64,000 nt of DNA from Chondrocystis sp. NIES-4102 (GTDB lineage Bacteria; Cyanobacteriota; Cyanobacteriia; Cyanobacteriales; Xenococcaceae): assembly GCA_002368355.1 (NCBI GenBank), contig AP018281.1, forward strand, positions 3,162,001 through 3,226,000, written 5' to 3'. Shown piece by piece: positions 1 to 8,873 of this stretch. The position numbers and the translations under genes were made by a program. Below the pieces are notes generated by a model. The model was given only the letters and a program-made list of their open reading frames with translations, had not been told where the DNA came from and made no database searches. Position 1 is the first letter of the stretch. The number at the start of each line of letters is the position of its first letter.

Positions 1-371
1 CTTATCTTTTTAGTCCACCTCAACGAGGAGATATTATTATATTTTCCCCCATTGCAAGATTACAGCAGGAAGGATATAAAGAGGCTTTTATTAAGCGTAT
101 TATTGGCTTACCTGGCGATACAATCGAGATAAAGAATCAAAAAGTGTATGTTAATAATGAGCCATTACAGGAAGATTATATTCAAGAACCACCTAATTAT
201 TTTTATGAGATGAAAGTAGTTCCAGAAAACTCGTATTTTGTTTTAGGTGACAATCGAAACAATAGCTATGATAGTAATTATTGGGGATTTGTTCCGCGTG
301 CGAATATCATTGGAAAAGCTACGCAGCGATTTTATCCTTTTAATCGTGCAGGTTCGCTTATAGGTAAATAA
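1..371 (+). CDS. lepB: Signal peptidase I, C-terminal part (cut by window start)
   Basis: This is the 3' end of a type I signal peptidase, the membrane protease that removes signal peptides from exported proteins. The frame is open from base 3 to the TAA at 369-371, giving about 122 residues. Two family boxes are visible: KRIIGLPGD, which holds the catalytic lysine of the Ser/Lys dyad, and the late box FVLGDNRNNSYDS followed by YWGFVP. The N-terminal membrane anchor and the catalytic serine lie outside the window. An internal ATG at 144 is not the start, because the catalytic-lysine box lies upstream of it in the same frame. Family assignment is secure; which of several cyanobacterial LepB paralogs this is cannot be told. 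Confidence 0.93.
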   Translation, partial: YLFSPPQRGDIIIFSPIARLQQEGYKEAFIKRIIGLPGDTIEIKNQKVYVNNEPLQEDYIQEPPNYFYEMKVVPENSYFVLGDNRNNSYDSNYWGFVPRANIIGKATQRFYPFNRAGSLIGK

Positions 372-388
372 TTAAAAACAATTAACAA

Positions 389-420
389 GAAACCCTGTGA
401 TTATGCAGGGGTTAAAATTT
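389..420 (+). terminator. Possible terminator after lepB
   Basis: A hairpin AACCCTG-loop-CAGGGGTT (391-412, one bulged G) lies 20 bases after the lepB stop and is followed by an A/T-rich run with a short T tract. It fits a weak intrinsic terminator. No stronger candidate is seen before the next gene. Confidence 0.45.
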
Positions 421-1010
421 AATTTCAATTAGGAATGTTTATATTAATTATCGAACTGTCACTTATCTAATATTTTTAAATATATTTAAACGCATATTTT
501 ATTGAGAATTTTAACTACCCTAAAATTTTATAGTTATTTTCTTATTATTTAAGTAATCTAGCAATAATACTATTTTTATTTTCAAAATAGCAATAACCAT
601 TGTATTGACAGTGGTTCATCTAATAATTTGAGATAGTTAAAATCAGAACTAAATAATATACTTTTCTTTTTTAAACTACTATTGATAAACGGCTCATATA
701 AGTAAAGATTTTAATCTATAGTAAAGATATAGTAATAAATCGATTAATACCAAAGAGAAAAAGCATGATAAGCAAAATTAATCTAAACATTAAAAAATAA
801 ACATTTTACAGATCACCTAATAATAGATCATTATTAAAGAAGAAAGTTAATAGGTTCTTAAATTTCTACTGAGCCAATTAATTACTTTTAAATAAGAAAT
901 ATTGGCTTAGTTTTCTAACTATAAATAATCAATTCTAGCTAATTGTGCCAACTTTAAATTAAATTTAAATTCTCCATAAAACATTCAAAACATATAAATA
1001 GGAGTCACTT
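421..1010. other. Long AT-rich intergenic region upstream of flv4
   Basis: About 590 bases with stops in all frames and no convincing small gene. It ends in a good ribosome site, AGGAG at 1000-1004, six bases before the flv4 ATG. A sequence TAGCTAATTGTGC at 936-948 resembles a motif shared by the ccmK2 and rbcL leaders (see findings). TAAATT at 966-971 lies 17 bases after TTGTGC and could be a -10 element, which is a weak inference. In Synechocystis this operon is also controlled by an antisense RNA to flv4; nothing here confirms or excludes one. Confidence 0.5.
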
Positions 1011-2741
1011 ATGGTTGCCTTGACAAATATCGCCCAAACAACTAAACCGACTGGAAGATTGACAATACAAAATGTAGAAATTGCAGCAGATACAAGAGCA
1101 ATTCGTTGTTTAGATTGGGATCGCGATCGCTTTGATATTGAATTTGGTTTGCAAAACGGGACTACCTATAATTCTTTTATTATTAAAGGTGAAAAATTAG
1201 CACTAGTTGATACTTCTCATGCTAAATTTCGCCAGACTTATTTGCAATTAGTAACAGGTTTAATCGATCCTACACAACTAGATTATCTAATTATTAGTCA
1301 TACCGAACCTGATCACAGTGGTTTAGTTAAAGATATTTTGGCTTTAGCCCCCCAAGTTACAGTAGTTGGGGCAAAGGTAGCCATTCAATTTTTAGAAAAT
1401 ATGGTGCATCAGTCATTTAAACACCAGATAGTTAAAAATGGCGATCGCCTTGATTTAGGTAAGGGACATGAATTAGAATTTGTATCTGCTCCTAATCTAC
1501 ACTGGCCTGATACAATTTTTACCTACGATCATCTTACCCAAATTCTCTACACTTGTGATGCTTTTGGGATGCACTATTGCGATGAACCTACTTTTGATGA
1601 AGATTTAGATCTAATTGAGGCGGATTTTGAATATTATTATGAGTGTCTAATGAAACCTAACGCCCGTTCGGTTTTAGCTGCCATTAAACGCCTAGGAAAA
1701 CTAGAATTAAATACAATTGCCACAGGACACGGCCCACTATTACAATACCATCGTGCAGAATTAGTTGATCGCTACGAGCAATGGAGTCAGGCACAAACCA
1801 AAACTGAAACCTTAGTTGCTCTATTTTACAGCGAAGACTATGGATATAGTGATCATTTAGCAAGAGCGATCGCTCACGGAATTACTAGGACAGGAGTAGC
1901 AGTAGAACTAGTAGACTGGAATAATACTGAACTACAGGAAGTTAGGGAGTTAGTAACCCAAGCTGCGGGTATAGTCATTGGGATGCCTCCCCAGTCAGAT
2001 ACAGAAGCCCACGCCATCTTAAGTACAATTTTAGCAGCAGTCCATAGTAAGCAAGCGATCGCTCTATTTGAATCTGGTGGGGGTGAGGATGAACCTATTT
2101 TCCCCCTACGTAATAAGTTTCAGGAAAATGGTTTAATTGAGGCATTTCCACCCATCTTAATTAAAGAGTGTCCTAATCAAATTATCAATCAAATCTGTGA
2201 TGAAGCTGGTACAGATCTAGGACAATGGTTAACTCGCGATCGCACGGTAAAACAAATTAAAGCCATTGATAACAGTCTGGAAAAGGCATTAGGCAGAATT
2301 AGTAACGGTTTATATATTATTACTGCCGTTAAGGGAGAAATTAAAAGTGCAATGGTTGCCTCTTGGGTAACACAAGCTAGTTTAATGCCCCTGGGAATTG
2401 CGATCGCTGTGGCTAAGGATCGGGCAATTGAATCATTTCTACAAGTTGGCGATCGTTTTGTTTTAAATATTTTAGAAGAAGGTAATTATCAACATTTAAT
2501 TAGACATTTCCTCAAACGGTTTCCCCCTGGCGCAGATAGATTTGCTGGAATTAAAACAGTACCTGCTAGTAATGGTTCACCCATTATCGCCGAATCTTTA
2601 GCCTATATTGAATGCGAAGTTAGCAACCGTTTGGAATGTAGCGATCATTGGCTTGTTTATAGCACAGTACAAGCTGGCAGGGTTGCCAAATTAGATGTTT
2701 TGACTGCTGTACACCATCGTAAGGTAGGAAATCATTATTAA
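1011..2741 (+). CDS. flv4: Flavodiiron protein Flv4
   Basis: A 576-residue cyanobacterial C-type flavodiiron protein with three parts: an N-terminal metallo-beta-lactamase-like diiron domain (about 30-260), a flavodoxin-like FMN domain (about 265-410), and a C-terminal flavin reductase domain (about 430-576). All canonical diiron ligands are visible: H97, E99, D101 and H102 in HTEPDH, then H164, D183 and H240. In the Synechocystis flv4-sll0218-flv2 operon, Flv4 keeps these ligands and works with Flv2 as an electron valve protecting photosystem II at low CO2 and high light. It is the first gene of the same three-gene operon here. The Flv4 name rests on operon position and intact ligands. The ATG has a strong AGGAG site. 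Confidence 0.93.
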   Translation: MVALTNIAQTTKPTGRLTIQNVEIAADTRAIRCLDWDRDRFDIEFGLQNGTTYNSFIIKGEKLALVDTSHAKFRQTYLQLVTGLIDPTQLDYLIISHTEPDHSGLVKDILALAPQVTVVGAKVAIQFLENMVHQSFKHQIVKNGDRLDLGKGHELEFVSAPNLHWPDTIFTYDHLTQILYTCDAFGMHYCDEPTFDEDLDLIEADFEYYYECLMKPNARSVLAAIKRLGKLELNTIATGHGPLLQYHRAELVDRYEQWSQAQTKTETLVALFYSEDYGYSDHLARAIAHGITRTGVAVELVDWNNTELQEVRELVTQAAGIVIGMPPQSDTEAHAILSTILAAVHSKQAIALFESGGGEDEPIFPLRNKFQENGLIEAFPPILIKECPNQIINQICDEAGTDLGQWLTRDRTVKQIKAIDNSLEKALGRISNGLYIITAVKGEIKSAMVASWVTQASLMPLGIAIAVAKDRAIESFLQVGDRFVLNILEEGNYQHLIRHFLKRFPPGADRFAGIKTVPASNGSPIIAESLAYIECEVSNRLECSDHWLVYSTVQAGRVAKLDVLTAVHHRKVGNHY

Positions 2742-2851
2742 TTGGCAGTAATTAACCATCCGCTACAAAACTAGTATTTTTCTGGTAATAATTCTTATTT
2801 CAGGTCTAATTACCAATAATCAATAAATTTCTCTTCCTTAATTTTCTTATC

Positions 2852-3349
2852 ATGCACAAAATCCCCAATTCTACCCGAACTCCTTGGTATAAATCGCTAA
2901 ATAGTACAGGAGTAATCCAAGTTCTAGAATTTATTCAAGATTTAATTATTATCTCTCTGTGCATTGGTTTATTTAGCTTCATGGCAATTCAGTTAAAAGA
3001 GATGTTTATCTCTTTGCTACCACCTTTAGATTTTACTCAGGTGACGGCTGACATTTTGTTTTTATTGATTTTGGTGGAATTATTCCGCTTATTAATCATT
3101 TACCTACAAGAACGCCGAGTTTCTATTGGTGTCGCCGTTGAAGTCTCTATTGTTTCTGTTCTAAGAGAAATCATTGTTAAAGGCATTTTAGAAACTCCTT
3201 GGAGTCAGGTATTAGCAACTTGTTCTTTTTTACTAGTCTTAGGCGTTCTCTTAGTAGTACGAGTCTGGTTACCTCCCACCTTTGAAGGAGTAGATCCTGA
3301 ACAAAAAGTATCGGAAAGATATAAGCAAAAATCAGTGATTAAAAATTAG
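2852..3349 (+). CDS. Sll0218-like membrane protein of the flv4-flv2 operon
   Basis: A 165-residue integral membrane protein with about four hydrophobic segments (roughly 24-50, 62-85, 95-112 and 118-140). It sits between flv4 and flv2, as sll0218 does in Synechocystis, where the product is linked to photosystem II assembly or stability. The hydrophobic pattern resembles the PsiE (phosphate-starvation-inducible) family. The gap to flv4 is 110 bases and to flv2 127 bases, all on one strand, so a polycistronic message is likely. The identity comes mostly from position, length and topology. Confidence 0.85.
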   Translation: MHKIPNSTRTPWYKSLNSTGVIQVLEFIQDLIIISLCIGLFSFMAIQLKEMFISLLPPLDFTQVTADILFLLILVELFRLLIIYLQERRVSIGVAVEVSIVSVLREIIVKGILETPWSQVLATCSFLLVLGVLLVVRVWLPPTFEGVDPEQKVSERYKQKSVIKN

Positions 3350-3418
3350 TGGTTATTAGCTTTTGACTGATCACTATTACTTAAACCATATTGGCTTTTA
3401 GCTTTTGACACTACTACT

Positions 3419-3466
3419 TAACTCCTAACTCCTAACTCCTGACTCCTACCCACTACCTACTACCTA
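3419..3466. repeat. Short tandem heptamer repeats inside the flv operon
   Basis: Units CTAACTC, CTGACTC and CCTACTA are repeated between the middle gene and flv2. They are the reverse complement of the GGAGTTA/GGAGTCA and TAGGTAG units found elsewhere in the window. Here the array lies inside a presumed transcript, ending 10 bases before the flv2 start. Confidence 0.8.
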
Positions 3467-3476
3467 AAATAAAACC

Positions 3477-5216
3477 ATGAAATTAACAACCATCAACCAT
3501 ACCCCTGCTAAACAAAGAGACGTTCAGATAGCAAATATTGCCAGCAACACTAAGATATTGCGATCGCGTACTTGGGATAGATTAAAATTTGAAGTGGAAT
3601 ATTCTCGCCAAAAAGGTACGACTTCTAATTCTTATATAATTCAAGCGGATAAAACTGCTTTAATAGATCCGCCAGGACAATCATTTACTAATATTTATTT
3701 AGAGACTGTAGAACAACATCTTTCTTGGCAGCAGTTAGATTATATTATCTTGCAGCACATTAATCCTAACCGTTTGGCAACGATCCAAAGTTTAGCAGGC
3801 AAAGCACTAAGAGCCAAAATAATTTGTTCTAAACCTGCGGTTAAAGCTTTAGAAGCTGCTTTAATGTTTCCACAATGGCGATCGCGTATTCAGGTAGTTA
3901 GGGATAATGATACTTTAGATTTGGGACAAGGGCATATCTTGCAATTTCTCAGTGTTCCTACTCCTCGTTGGGTAGATGGGTTATGTACCTATGATCCTCA
4001 AACTAAAATTCTTTATACTGATAAGTTTTTTGGCGCGCATATCTGTGAAGAAGCAATCTTTGATGATAATTGGAAACAATTAGATTCTGATCGTAGATTC
4101 TATTTTGACTGTCTTCATGCTAGCCAAACTAAACAATTAGAAGCAGCTTTAGCGAAATTTCAACCCTTGGAGAGTAAAATATATGCCCCTGCTCACGGTA
4201 GCTTAATCAAATATAGTCTCAATCGTTTTAGCTATGATTATCAACAGTGGTGTCAACAGCAAGTAAGCCAAGAATTTAATGTAGTTCTTTTTTACGCCTC
4301 CGCTTATGGGAATACTGCCACCATAGCAAACGCAATCGCTCAAGGATTGTTACAATCTGAAGTAGGAGTGCAATTAATTAACTGTGAATTAGCAACCCCT
4401 GAAGAAATTACTCAAGCTATTCAAACCTGTGATGGATTTATCATTGGTTCGCCCACATTAGGCGGTCATGCACCAACCCAAATTCAAACTGCTTTGGGAA
4501 TTCTTTTGGGTAACGTAGCTAAAACTAAGCTTGCAGGCGTATTTGGTTCTTATGGCTGGAGTGGTGAGGCGATCGATATGTTGGAGAGTAAGCTTAGAGA
4601 TGCTCATTATAGCTTTGGTTTTGAACCGATCCGTGTCCGCTTTAGTCCCACTGTGGCAACTTTAGAAGAATGTGAGCAGGCAGGTCAAGAATTTGCCCAA
4701 AAACTTAAGAAAAATAAAAGGCTACGTACTCCTCGTCAAGGGGTAACAGAAACTCAAATTGATCGCACAGAACAAGCAGTGGGTAGAGTTGTTGGTTCTC
4801 TTTGTGTTTTAACTACTAATCATGATAATCAACATAGCGGTGTGCTAACTTCTTGGGTATCCCAGGCTACTTTTAATCCTCCTGGTATTATGATGGCGGT
4901 GGGTGCGGATCAAAATAGCGATCTTATTAGAAATCCTGGGGATAAGCTGGTATTAAACATTCTGGATGAAGGCAAAAATGTCCGACGCAACTTTTCTTAT
5001 CAAAGTAATCAAGCTTTTGAGAATGTTACGACTAAACCTGCCAATAACGGTTGTTTAATTATTGAAGAGGCGTTGGCATATCTCGAATGTACTGTTGCCA
5101 GTCGTATAGATTCGGGCGATCGCACTTTGATTTATGCAGTTGTTGATCAAGGTGAAGTTTTAGAAAATCATGGTGTTACGGCTATGCAACATCGTAAGTC
5201 AGGTAGTCATTATTAA
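3477..5216 (+). CDS. flv2: Flavodiiron protein Flv2 (non-canonical diiron site)
   Basis: A 579-residue flavodiiron protein with the same lactamase, flavodoxin and flavin-reductase domains as Flv4. The metal site is degenerate. Where Flv4 has H-x-E-x-D-H, this protein has H94, N96, N98 and R99. Flv4's H164 is R164 and its D183 is K183. Only H94 and H240 remain. This loss is typical of Flv2 (and Flv1), the partner subunit of the heterodimer. The flavodoxin loop ASAYGNT keeps a normal FMN phosphate-binding look, unlike Flv4's SEDYGYS. It is the last gene of the operon. No strong Shine-Dalgarno precedes the ATG, whose leader is partly repeat DNA. Confidence 0.93.
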   Translation: MKLTTINHTPAKQRDVQIANIASNTKILRSRTWDRLKFEVEYSRQKGTTSNSYIIQADKTALIDPPGQSFTNIYLETVEQHLSWQQLDYIILQHINPNRLATIQSLAGKALRAKIICSKPAVKALEAALMFPQWRSRIQVVRDNDTLDLGQGHILQFLSVPTPRWVDGLCTYDPQTKILYTDKFFGAHICEEAIFDDNWKQLDSDRRFYFDCLHASQTKQLEAALAKFQPLESKIYAPAHGSLIKYSLNRFSYDYQQWCQQQVSQEFNVVLFYASAYGNTATIANAIAQGLLQSEVGVQLINCELATPEEITQAIQTCDGFIIGSPTLGGHAPTQIQTALGILLGNVAKTKLAGVFGSYGWSGEAIDMLESKLRDAHYSFGFEPIRVRFSPTVATLEECEQAGQEFAQKLKKNKRLRTPRQGVTETQIDRTEQAVGRVVGSLCVLTTNHDNQHSGVLTSWVSQATFNPPGIMMAVGADQNSDLIRNPGDKLVLNILDEGKNVRRNFSYQSNQAFENVTTKPANNGCLIIEEALAYLECTVASRIDSGDRTLIYAVVDQGEVLENHGVTAMQHRKSGSHY

Positions 5217-5270
5217 GACTGGCTTTAGGGGGAGATCAAGTGTAAGCAACTTAATTTATCCCCAAACTGC

Positions 5271-6092
5271 TTAAGATGAATAATTCAAAACTCTAACTAG
5301 AGTGCGATCTCCATTTAAATAGGATTTTTTAACTTGAAAGCGATCCCGTCCAACTTGAGCAACTTCTAGATCTTGAACTAGATTTAAAAATTCATCGACG
5401 GTAGCTAAATCACAAGCGTCGGATTTGGCTGCTGCTGTGCGATATTGGGTAGGAATTACCATTTTAGGGTTTAAAACATCTACAGCTTGTCTTGCTTCTT
5501 GAGGGTTATAAACCTTCACCCCACCGCCAACGGGAACTATCAGTATATCTGCACCATTTAAAAGAATTTTATCTTCTGTTGCTAAAGGAGCAGCAGCACC
5601 ACCTAAATGTAGAATATTAACCCCTCCCTGAGTCCATCGCCAAGCTATATTTTGACCAAAACGTCTACCACCTTCGCGATCATGGGGAAGAGAAAAACCT
5701 TGAAACTTAATACCCTTAAACTCGTGTGAGCCTCTGTCGGTGATTATTTCGGGGTTTCCCTGAACAATTTCAACTGCTCCTTCATCCAATAGAAAACTAC
5801 TAGCCAAAACTAGATCTGGTTGTAGATCGGGTAAAGTATAACCAGCCGTACAACCTTGGGATTTATAGGGATTTACTAAAACCTTTAAACCATCACCCGT
5901 AAATAAAAAGCAACTATGCCCTAAATATTGTATTACCACCCCATCATCATTGGTTTGAGCAGCAGATACACTAGGAACTATTTGTCTGGCGATCGCAGAT
6001 TTTAACCGTTTGCGGAGCAACTCATGTTGAGCTAGGGTGATTGCTGTAATTAAACTAACTCCACCATAGCGGATTAATTGTCGCCGTTTCAT
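5271..6092 (-). CDS. MBL-fold protein lacking metal ligands, probably exported
   Basis: A 273-residue protein with the outline of the UlaG-like metallo-beta-lactamase fold: YLGHSCFLF near residue 55, a following VLVNPY, then DLVLASSFLLDEG where active members have the HxHxDH motif, and ILHLGGAA where they have HLGD. All usual zinc or iron ligands are therefore missing, so hydrolase activity is doubtful. The N-terminus MKRRQLIRYGG plus a hydrophobic stretch resembles a twin-arginine signal. The start lies 4 bases after the trpG stop on the same strand, which suggests cotranscription. Function is unknown. Confidence 0.75.
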   Translation of the reverse strand: MKRRQLIRYGGVSLITAITLAQHELLRKRLKSAIARQIVPSVSAAQTNDDGVVIQYLGHSCFLFTGDGLKVLVNPYKSQGCTAGYTLPDLQPDLVLASSFLLDEGAVEIVQGNPEIITDRGSHEFKGIKFQGFSLPHDREGGRRFGQNIAWRWTQGGVNILHLGGAAAPLATEDKILLNGADILIVPVGGGVKVYNPQEARQAVDVLNPKMVIPTQYRTAAAKSDACDLATVDEFLNLVQDLEVAQVGRDRFQVKKSYLNGDRTLVRVLNYSS

Positions 6093-6096
6093 AGGT

Positions 6097-6693
6097 TTAT
6101 TGATTATTTAAAGATTGCAAAAAGTTACGTAATAAGGATTTTCCGTTAACTGTCAAAATACTTTCTGGATGAAATTGTACTCCTTGAAGTAAAGGATAAT
6201 CACGGTGACGCACGCCCATAATTGTACCGTCTTCTACCCAAGCTGTAATTTCTAGAGTGTCTGGAATAGTTTGTTTATCGATAATTAGACTATGATATCT
6301 AGTTGCTGTAAAGGGTGATTCTAAGCCCTCAAAAACACCTGTGTTGTGATGATAAACTTCAGAAGTTTTACCGTGCATTAAGACTGGGGCTGAGACTATT
6401 TTTCCTCCAAAAACTTGACCAATACTTTGATGACCTAAACATACACCCAAAATAGGTATTTGCGCTCCTAATTGCTTAATTAATTGAAGAGAAATTCCAG
6501 CATCTTCGGGGCGACCTGGGCCAGGAGAAATTACAATACCATCAGGATTAAGTTGAGTAATAGTGTCAATATCGATAGCATCATTACGATAAACACGTAT
6601 ATCTGAAGCTACAGGCAACTCTTGCCCTAATTCTCCCAAATATTGCACCAAATTGTAAGTAAAACTATCGTAGTTATCAATAACCAGAATCAA
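6097..6693 (-). CDS. trpG: Anthranilate/aminodeoxychorismate synthase glutamine amidotransferase subunit
   Basis: A 198-residue class I glutamine amidotransferase that supplies ammonia for anthranilate (tryptophan) or aminodeoxychorismate (folate) synthesis. It opens with [19 protein letters not shown]. The nucleophile Cys is in [11 protein letters not shown], and the His-Glu pair is in QFHPES near residue 175. Translation appears to start at TTG: an in-frame TAA lies two codons upstream, AAAGGAG sits about 9 bases before the TTG, and the family N-terminus begins exactly there. Cyanobacteria often use one such subunit for both pathways, so trpG versus pabA is open. Confidence 0.9.
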   Translation of the reverse strand: MILVIDNYDSFTYNLVQYLGELGQELPVASDIRVYRNDAIDIDTITQLNPDGIVISPGPGRPEDAGISLQLIKQLGAQIPILGVCLGHQSIGQVFGGKIVSAPVLMHGKTSEVYHHNTGVFEGLESPFTATRYHSLIIDKQTIPDTLEITAWVEDGTIMGVRHRDYPLLQGVQFHPESILTVNGKSLLRNFLQSLNNQ

Positions 6694-6707
6694 GCTTTAA
6701 TTCTCCT

Positions 6708-7160
6708 TTACATTGTTACTATAAGTTGTACCAGAGGGGGAAGCAAAATAAAAGCAGCTACTAACACGGCTGCGATCGCACTTACTAAAACTGCACCAGC
6801 AGCACAATCTTTAGCTATTTTCGCCAGTTCATGATAACTTTGTTTAACTGTTAAATCTACAACTGATTCGATCGCTGTGTTAATTAATTCTAAGACCATA
6901 ACCACGGCACAAGTCATTACAATTACAGCCATTTCTATTGCTCTTATTTCTAAAAACAAGCCCAAACTAACAGCCACAACGCCAATTATAGTATGAATTC
7001 TAAAGTTTCTTTGAGTTGCAAAAGCATAACGCACCCCCGCCCAAGCATATTTAAAGCTTAGAAATAAGTTCGGTGCTACTTGCCATGCTAAACGACGAAT
7101 AATTTTCTTATTACTGGAGGATGATTCGGCACTGACAGGGACAATAGTAGAAGATTTCAT
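6708..7160 (-). CDS. dgkA: Diacylglycerol kinase family protein (DgkA-like)
   Basis: About 150 residues, the usual size of prokaryotic DgkA-type kinases that phosphorylate diacylglycerol or undecaprenol in the membrane. After a polar 45-residue N-terminus come the conserved AWAGVRYAFATQRNFRIH and, two helices later, ELINTAIESVVDL, the signature with the catalytic and Mg-binding acidic residues. Three membrane helices are visible. The ATG at 7160 is chosen; an in-frame TTG four codons upstream is possible. It stops 14 bases before the trpG start, so they may be cotranscribed. Confidence 0.88.
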   Translation of the reverse strand: MKSSTIVPVSAESSSSNKKIIRRLAWQVAPNLFLSFKYAWAGVRYAFATQRNFRIHTIIGVVAVSLGLFLEIRAIEMAVIVMTCAVVMVLELINTAIESVVDLTVKQSYHELAKIAKDCAAGAVLVSAIAAVLVAAFILLPPLVQLIVTM

Positions 7161-7299
7161 AGGAATATCCAATTTAATAAAGACAAAATAGGCTTGATTT
7201 GGTTTAATTATGCTCTTAAATACCAGTTAGATCCGTATAATTACTTATATTTTGAGTAATCATAACTCAATTATAAAAGATGAAAATCTTTCGGTAAGT

Positions 7300-7827
7300 T
7301 TAATCTCCTGCTTTTAGCCCTATTATTTGAATTAATTCCGATTGTCTTTGCAACATTTGATCTAAACTTTGATCGTCAGGATGATCCCAACCCAGAAGAT
7401 GTAGCAAACCATGACTAGCCAACCAAGCTAATTCTGTTGTTAAGGAATGATTTTGAGATTTTGCTTGTTTAACTGCCGTATCGAGGGAAATAATTATATC
7501 GCCAAGATATATAGGTTCACTTAAATCTGGTGGTAAAGGTATTTCTGTTTCTGTTGCTGCAAAGGCTAATACATCTGTCGGCTGGTCTTTAAAGCGATAC
7601 TGCTGATTAAGTTCTTGAATTTCGCGATCGCTTGTTAATCTGAGACTGATTTCGTAATTATCTGCAAGCTGTTCACTTTGGCGCAAAGCATTTAACCAAG
7701 TTTTTAACCAATCTGACCAAGGAATAGATTCAACTGTTGCTAAATTCTCAGCACCTAAATCCCCTTGATAGAAGTTTTCTAGATATATTTCAGCATTTAC
7801 AGATTCTTGAGCCGTTAAATCCATCAT
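7300..7827 (-). CDS. ybeY: Endoribonuclease YbeY
   Basis: A 175-residue zinc-dependent single-strand endoribonuclease for 16S rRNA 3'-end maturation and ribosome quality control. The metal motif HGLLHLLGWDH (three His) is near the C-terminus, preceded by family elements LNQQYRFKDQPTDVLAF and YLGDIIIS. Two adjacent ATGs form the start, so it is ambiguous by one codon. The gene follows the DUF3285 gene by 12 bases on the same strand. Confidence 0.93.
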   Translation of the reverse strand: MMDLTAQESVNAEIYLENFYQGDLGAENLATVESIPWSDWLKTWLNALRQSEQLADNYEISLRLTSDREIQELNQQYRFKDQPTDVLAFAATETEIPLPPDLSEPIYLGDIIISLDTAVKQAKSQNHSLTTELAWLASHGLLHLLGWDHPDDQSLDQMLQRQSELIQIIGLKAGD

Positions 7828-7839
7828 ATATATACTTAT

Positions 7840-8055
7840 TTAGGGTTTAGTTAAATAAGCCAAACCAACTAGTAATCCTATTAAACCAACGGTAGTTAAG
7901 AAAAAGTGCCAGAGAGATTGTCTACCTTTGCGAACCATATTTCGCATTGCTAATTTAACATAGCTAGGTTGCGGTTGGGGGGGTAGCTGTTGGTTTTCGG
8001 TCTGGAGATCGGTTGTCTCTAGTGTTTCTGGTATTAATTGATCAGGATCACTCAT
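7840..8055 (-). CDS. Small single-pass membrane protein, DUF3285 family
   Basis: A 71-residue protein with a polar, proline- and glutamine-rich N-terminal half, then the block YVKLAMRNMVRKGRQSLWHF and one C-terminal transmembrane helix ending in GLAYLTKP. This matches the cyanobacteria-restricted DUF3285 family, which has no known function and is commonly next to ybeY, as here. Confidence 0.8.
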   Translation of the reverse strand: MSDPDQLIPETLETTDLQTENQQLPPQPQPSYVKLAMRNMVRKGRQSLWHFFLTTVGLIGLLVGLAYLTKP

Positions 8056-8110
8056 TATTAATAGTTAATGTCGTTTATTTTAAAGGAACATAGTTAAATA
8101 ACAGTTAACT

Positions 8111-8818
8111 TTATGATAGTGCCTGGACACATAAAAAACATAGGAAACCACTACCCAAAGGTACAGTTAAGTTATCTATCCCTAGTTTAGAGAATGCTTC
8201 TAATAGCGTAGCAACCACTGCAACCAGTAGGGAAATTGACCATACCTGCCAACTATTACCCTCAACAAATAACAGGATACTCGCCGTCACCAGCAAAGCA
8301 GATGCTGTCATAGCTAATGATCCTTCCCAACTTTTACGAATTGTTCCTACCTGGTAGTGGTGTTTCCCAAATCGTTGACCAATAATAGCAGCCATACCAT
8401 CCCCCCAAGCCATAATTAAAATGCCTATCGCTACATATTCAGGATGATTTTGCCAAAAACAAGCTGCTAGAACACCTATACTAATGGCATAAAATAATGT
8501 ACCAAAACTTTTACGACCGACACTTTCAATACTGGGGAGAATTGGCACGATATAAGATGTAATAGCGATCGCTGCTGCAATTATGGCTGCACTAACAATT
8601 ACTGTCTGAGAGATGTTGAACCACCAAGCTAATAAAATGACATTTCCACTACCGATATGTACAACTTTGCGGGTTAATTCAGGATCATCAGTAATTAGGC
8701 GATTTAAAACCTCAGCTAAAATTACTAATATTGCCAAATATAGGAAGACAGCCCCCAAAGGATAGACAAAATCAGTAATGGAACTATTACTTGGTAATGA
8801 GATTTCAAAATCACTCAT
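8111..8818 (-). CDS. Phytol/polyprenol kinase family protein (VTE5-like)
   Basis: A 235-residue polytopic membrane protein of the CTP-dependent dolichol/phytol kinase family. The conserved early motif ELTRKVVHIGSGN follows the first helix, and a GDGMAAIIGQRFG motif in the middle resembles the nucleotide-binding loop. About six to seven helices are apparent. Plant VTE5 and its cyanobacterial homologs phosphorylate phytol released from chlorophyll for tocopherol and chlorophyll salvage. A VTE6-like gene is also present at 31161-31913. Family is well supported; substrate is inferred. Confidence 0.82.
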   Translation of the reverse strand: MSDFEISLPSNSSITDFVYPLGAVFLYLAILVILAEVLNRLITDDPELTRKVVHIGSGNVILLAWWFNISQTVIVSAAIIAAAIAITSYIVPILPSIESVGRKSFGTLFYAISIGVLAACFWQNHPEYVAIGILIMAWGDGMAAIIGQRFGKHHYQVGTIRKSWEGSLAMTASALLVTASILLFVEGNSWQVWSISLLVAVVATLLEAFSKLGIDNLTVPLGSGFLCFLCVQALS

Positions 8819-8873
8819 AAATGGATTACTGTTAGGCTCTAGGCTCTAACTGATAATTAATAATTGGTAACTG

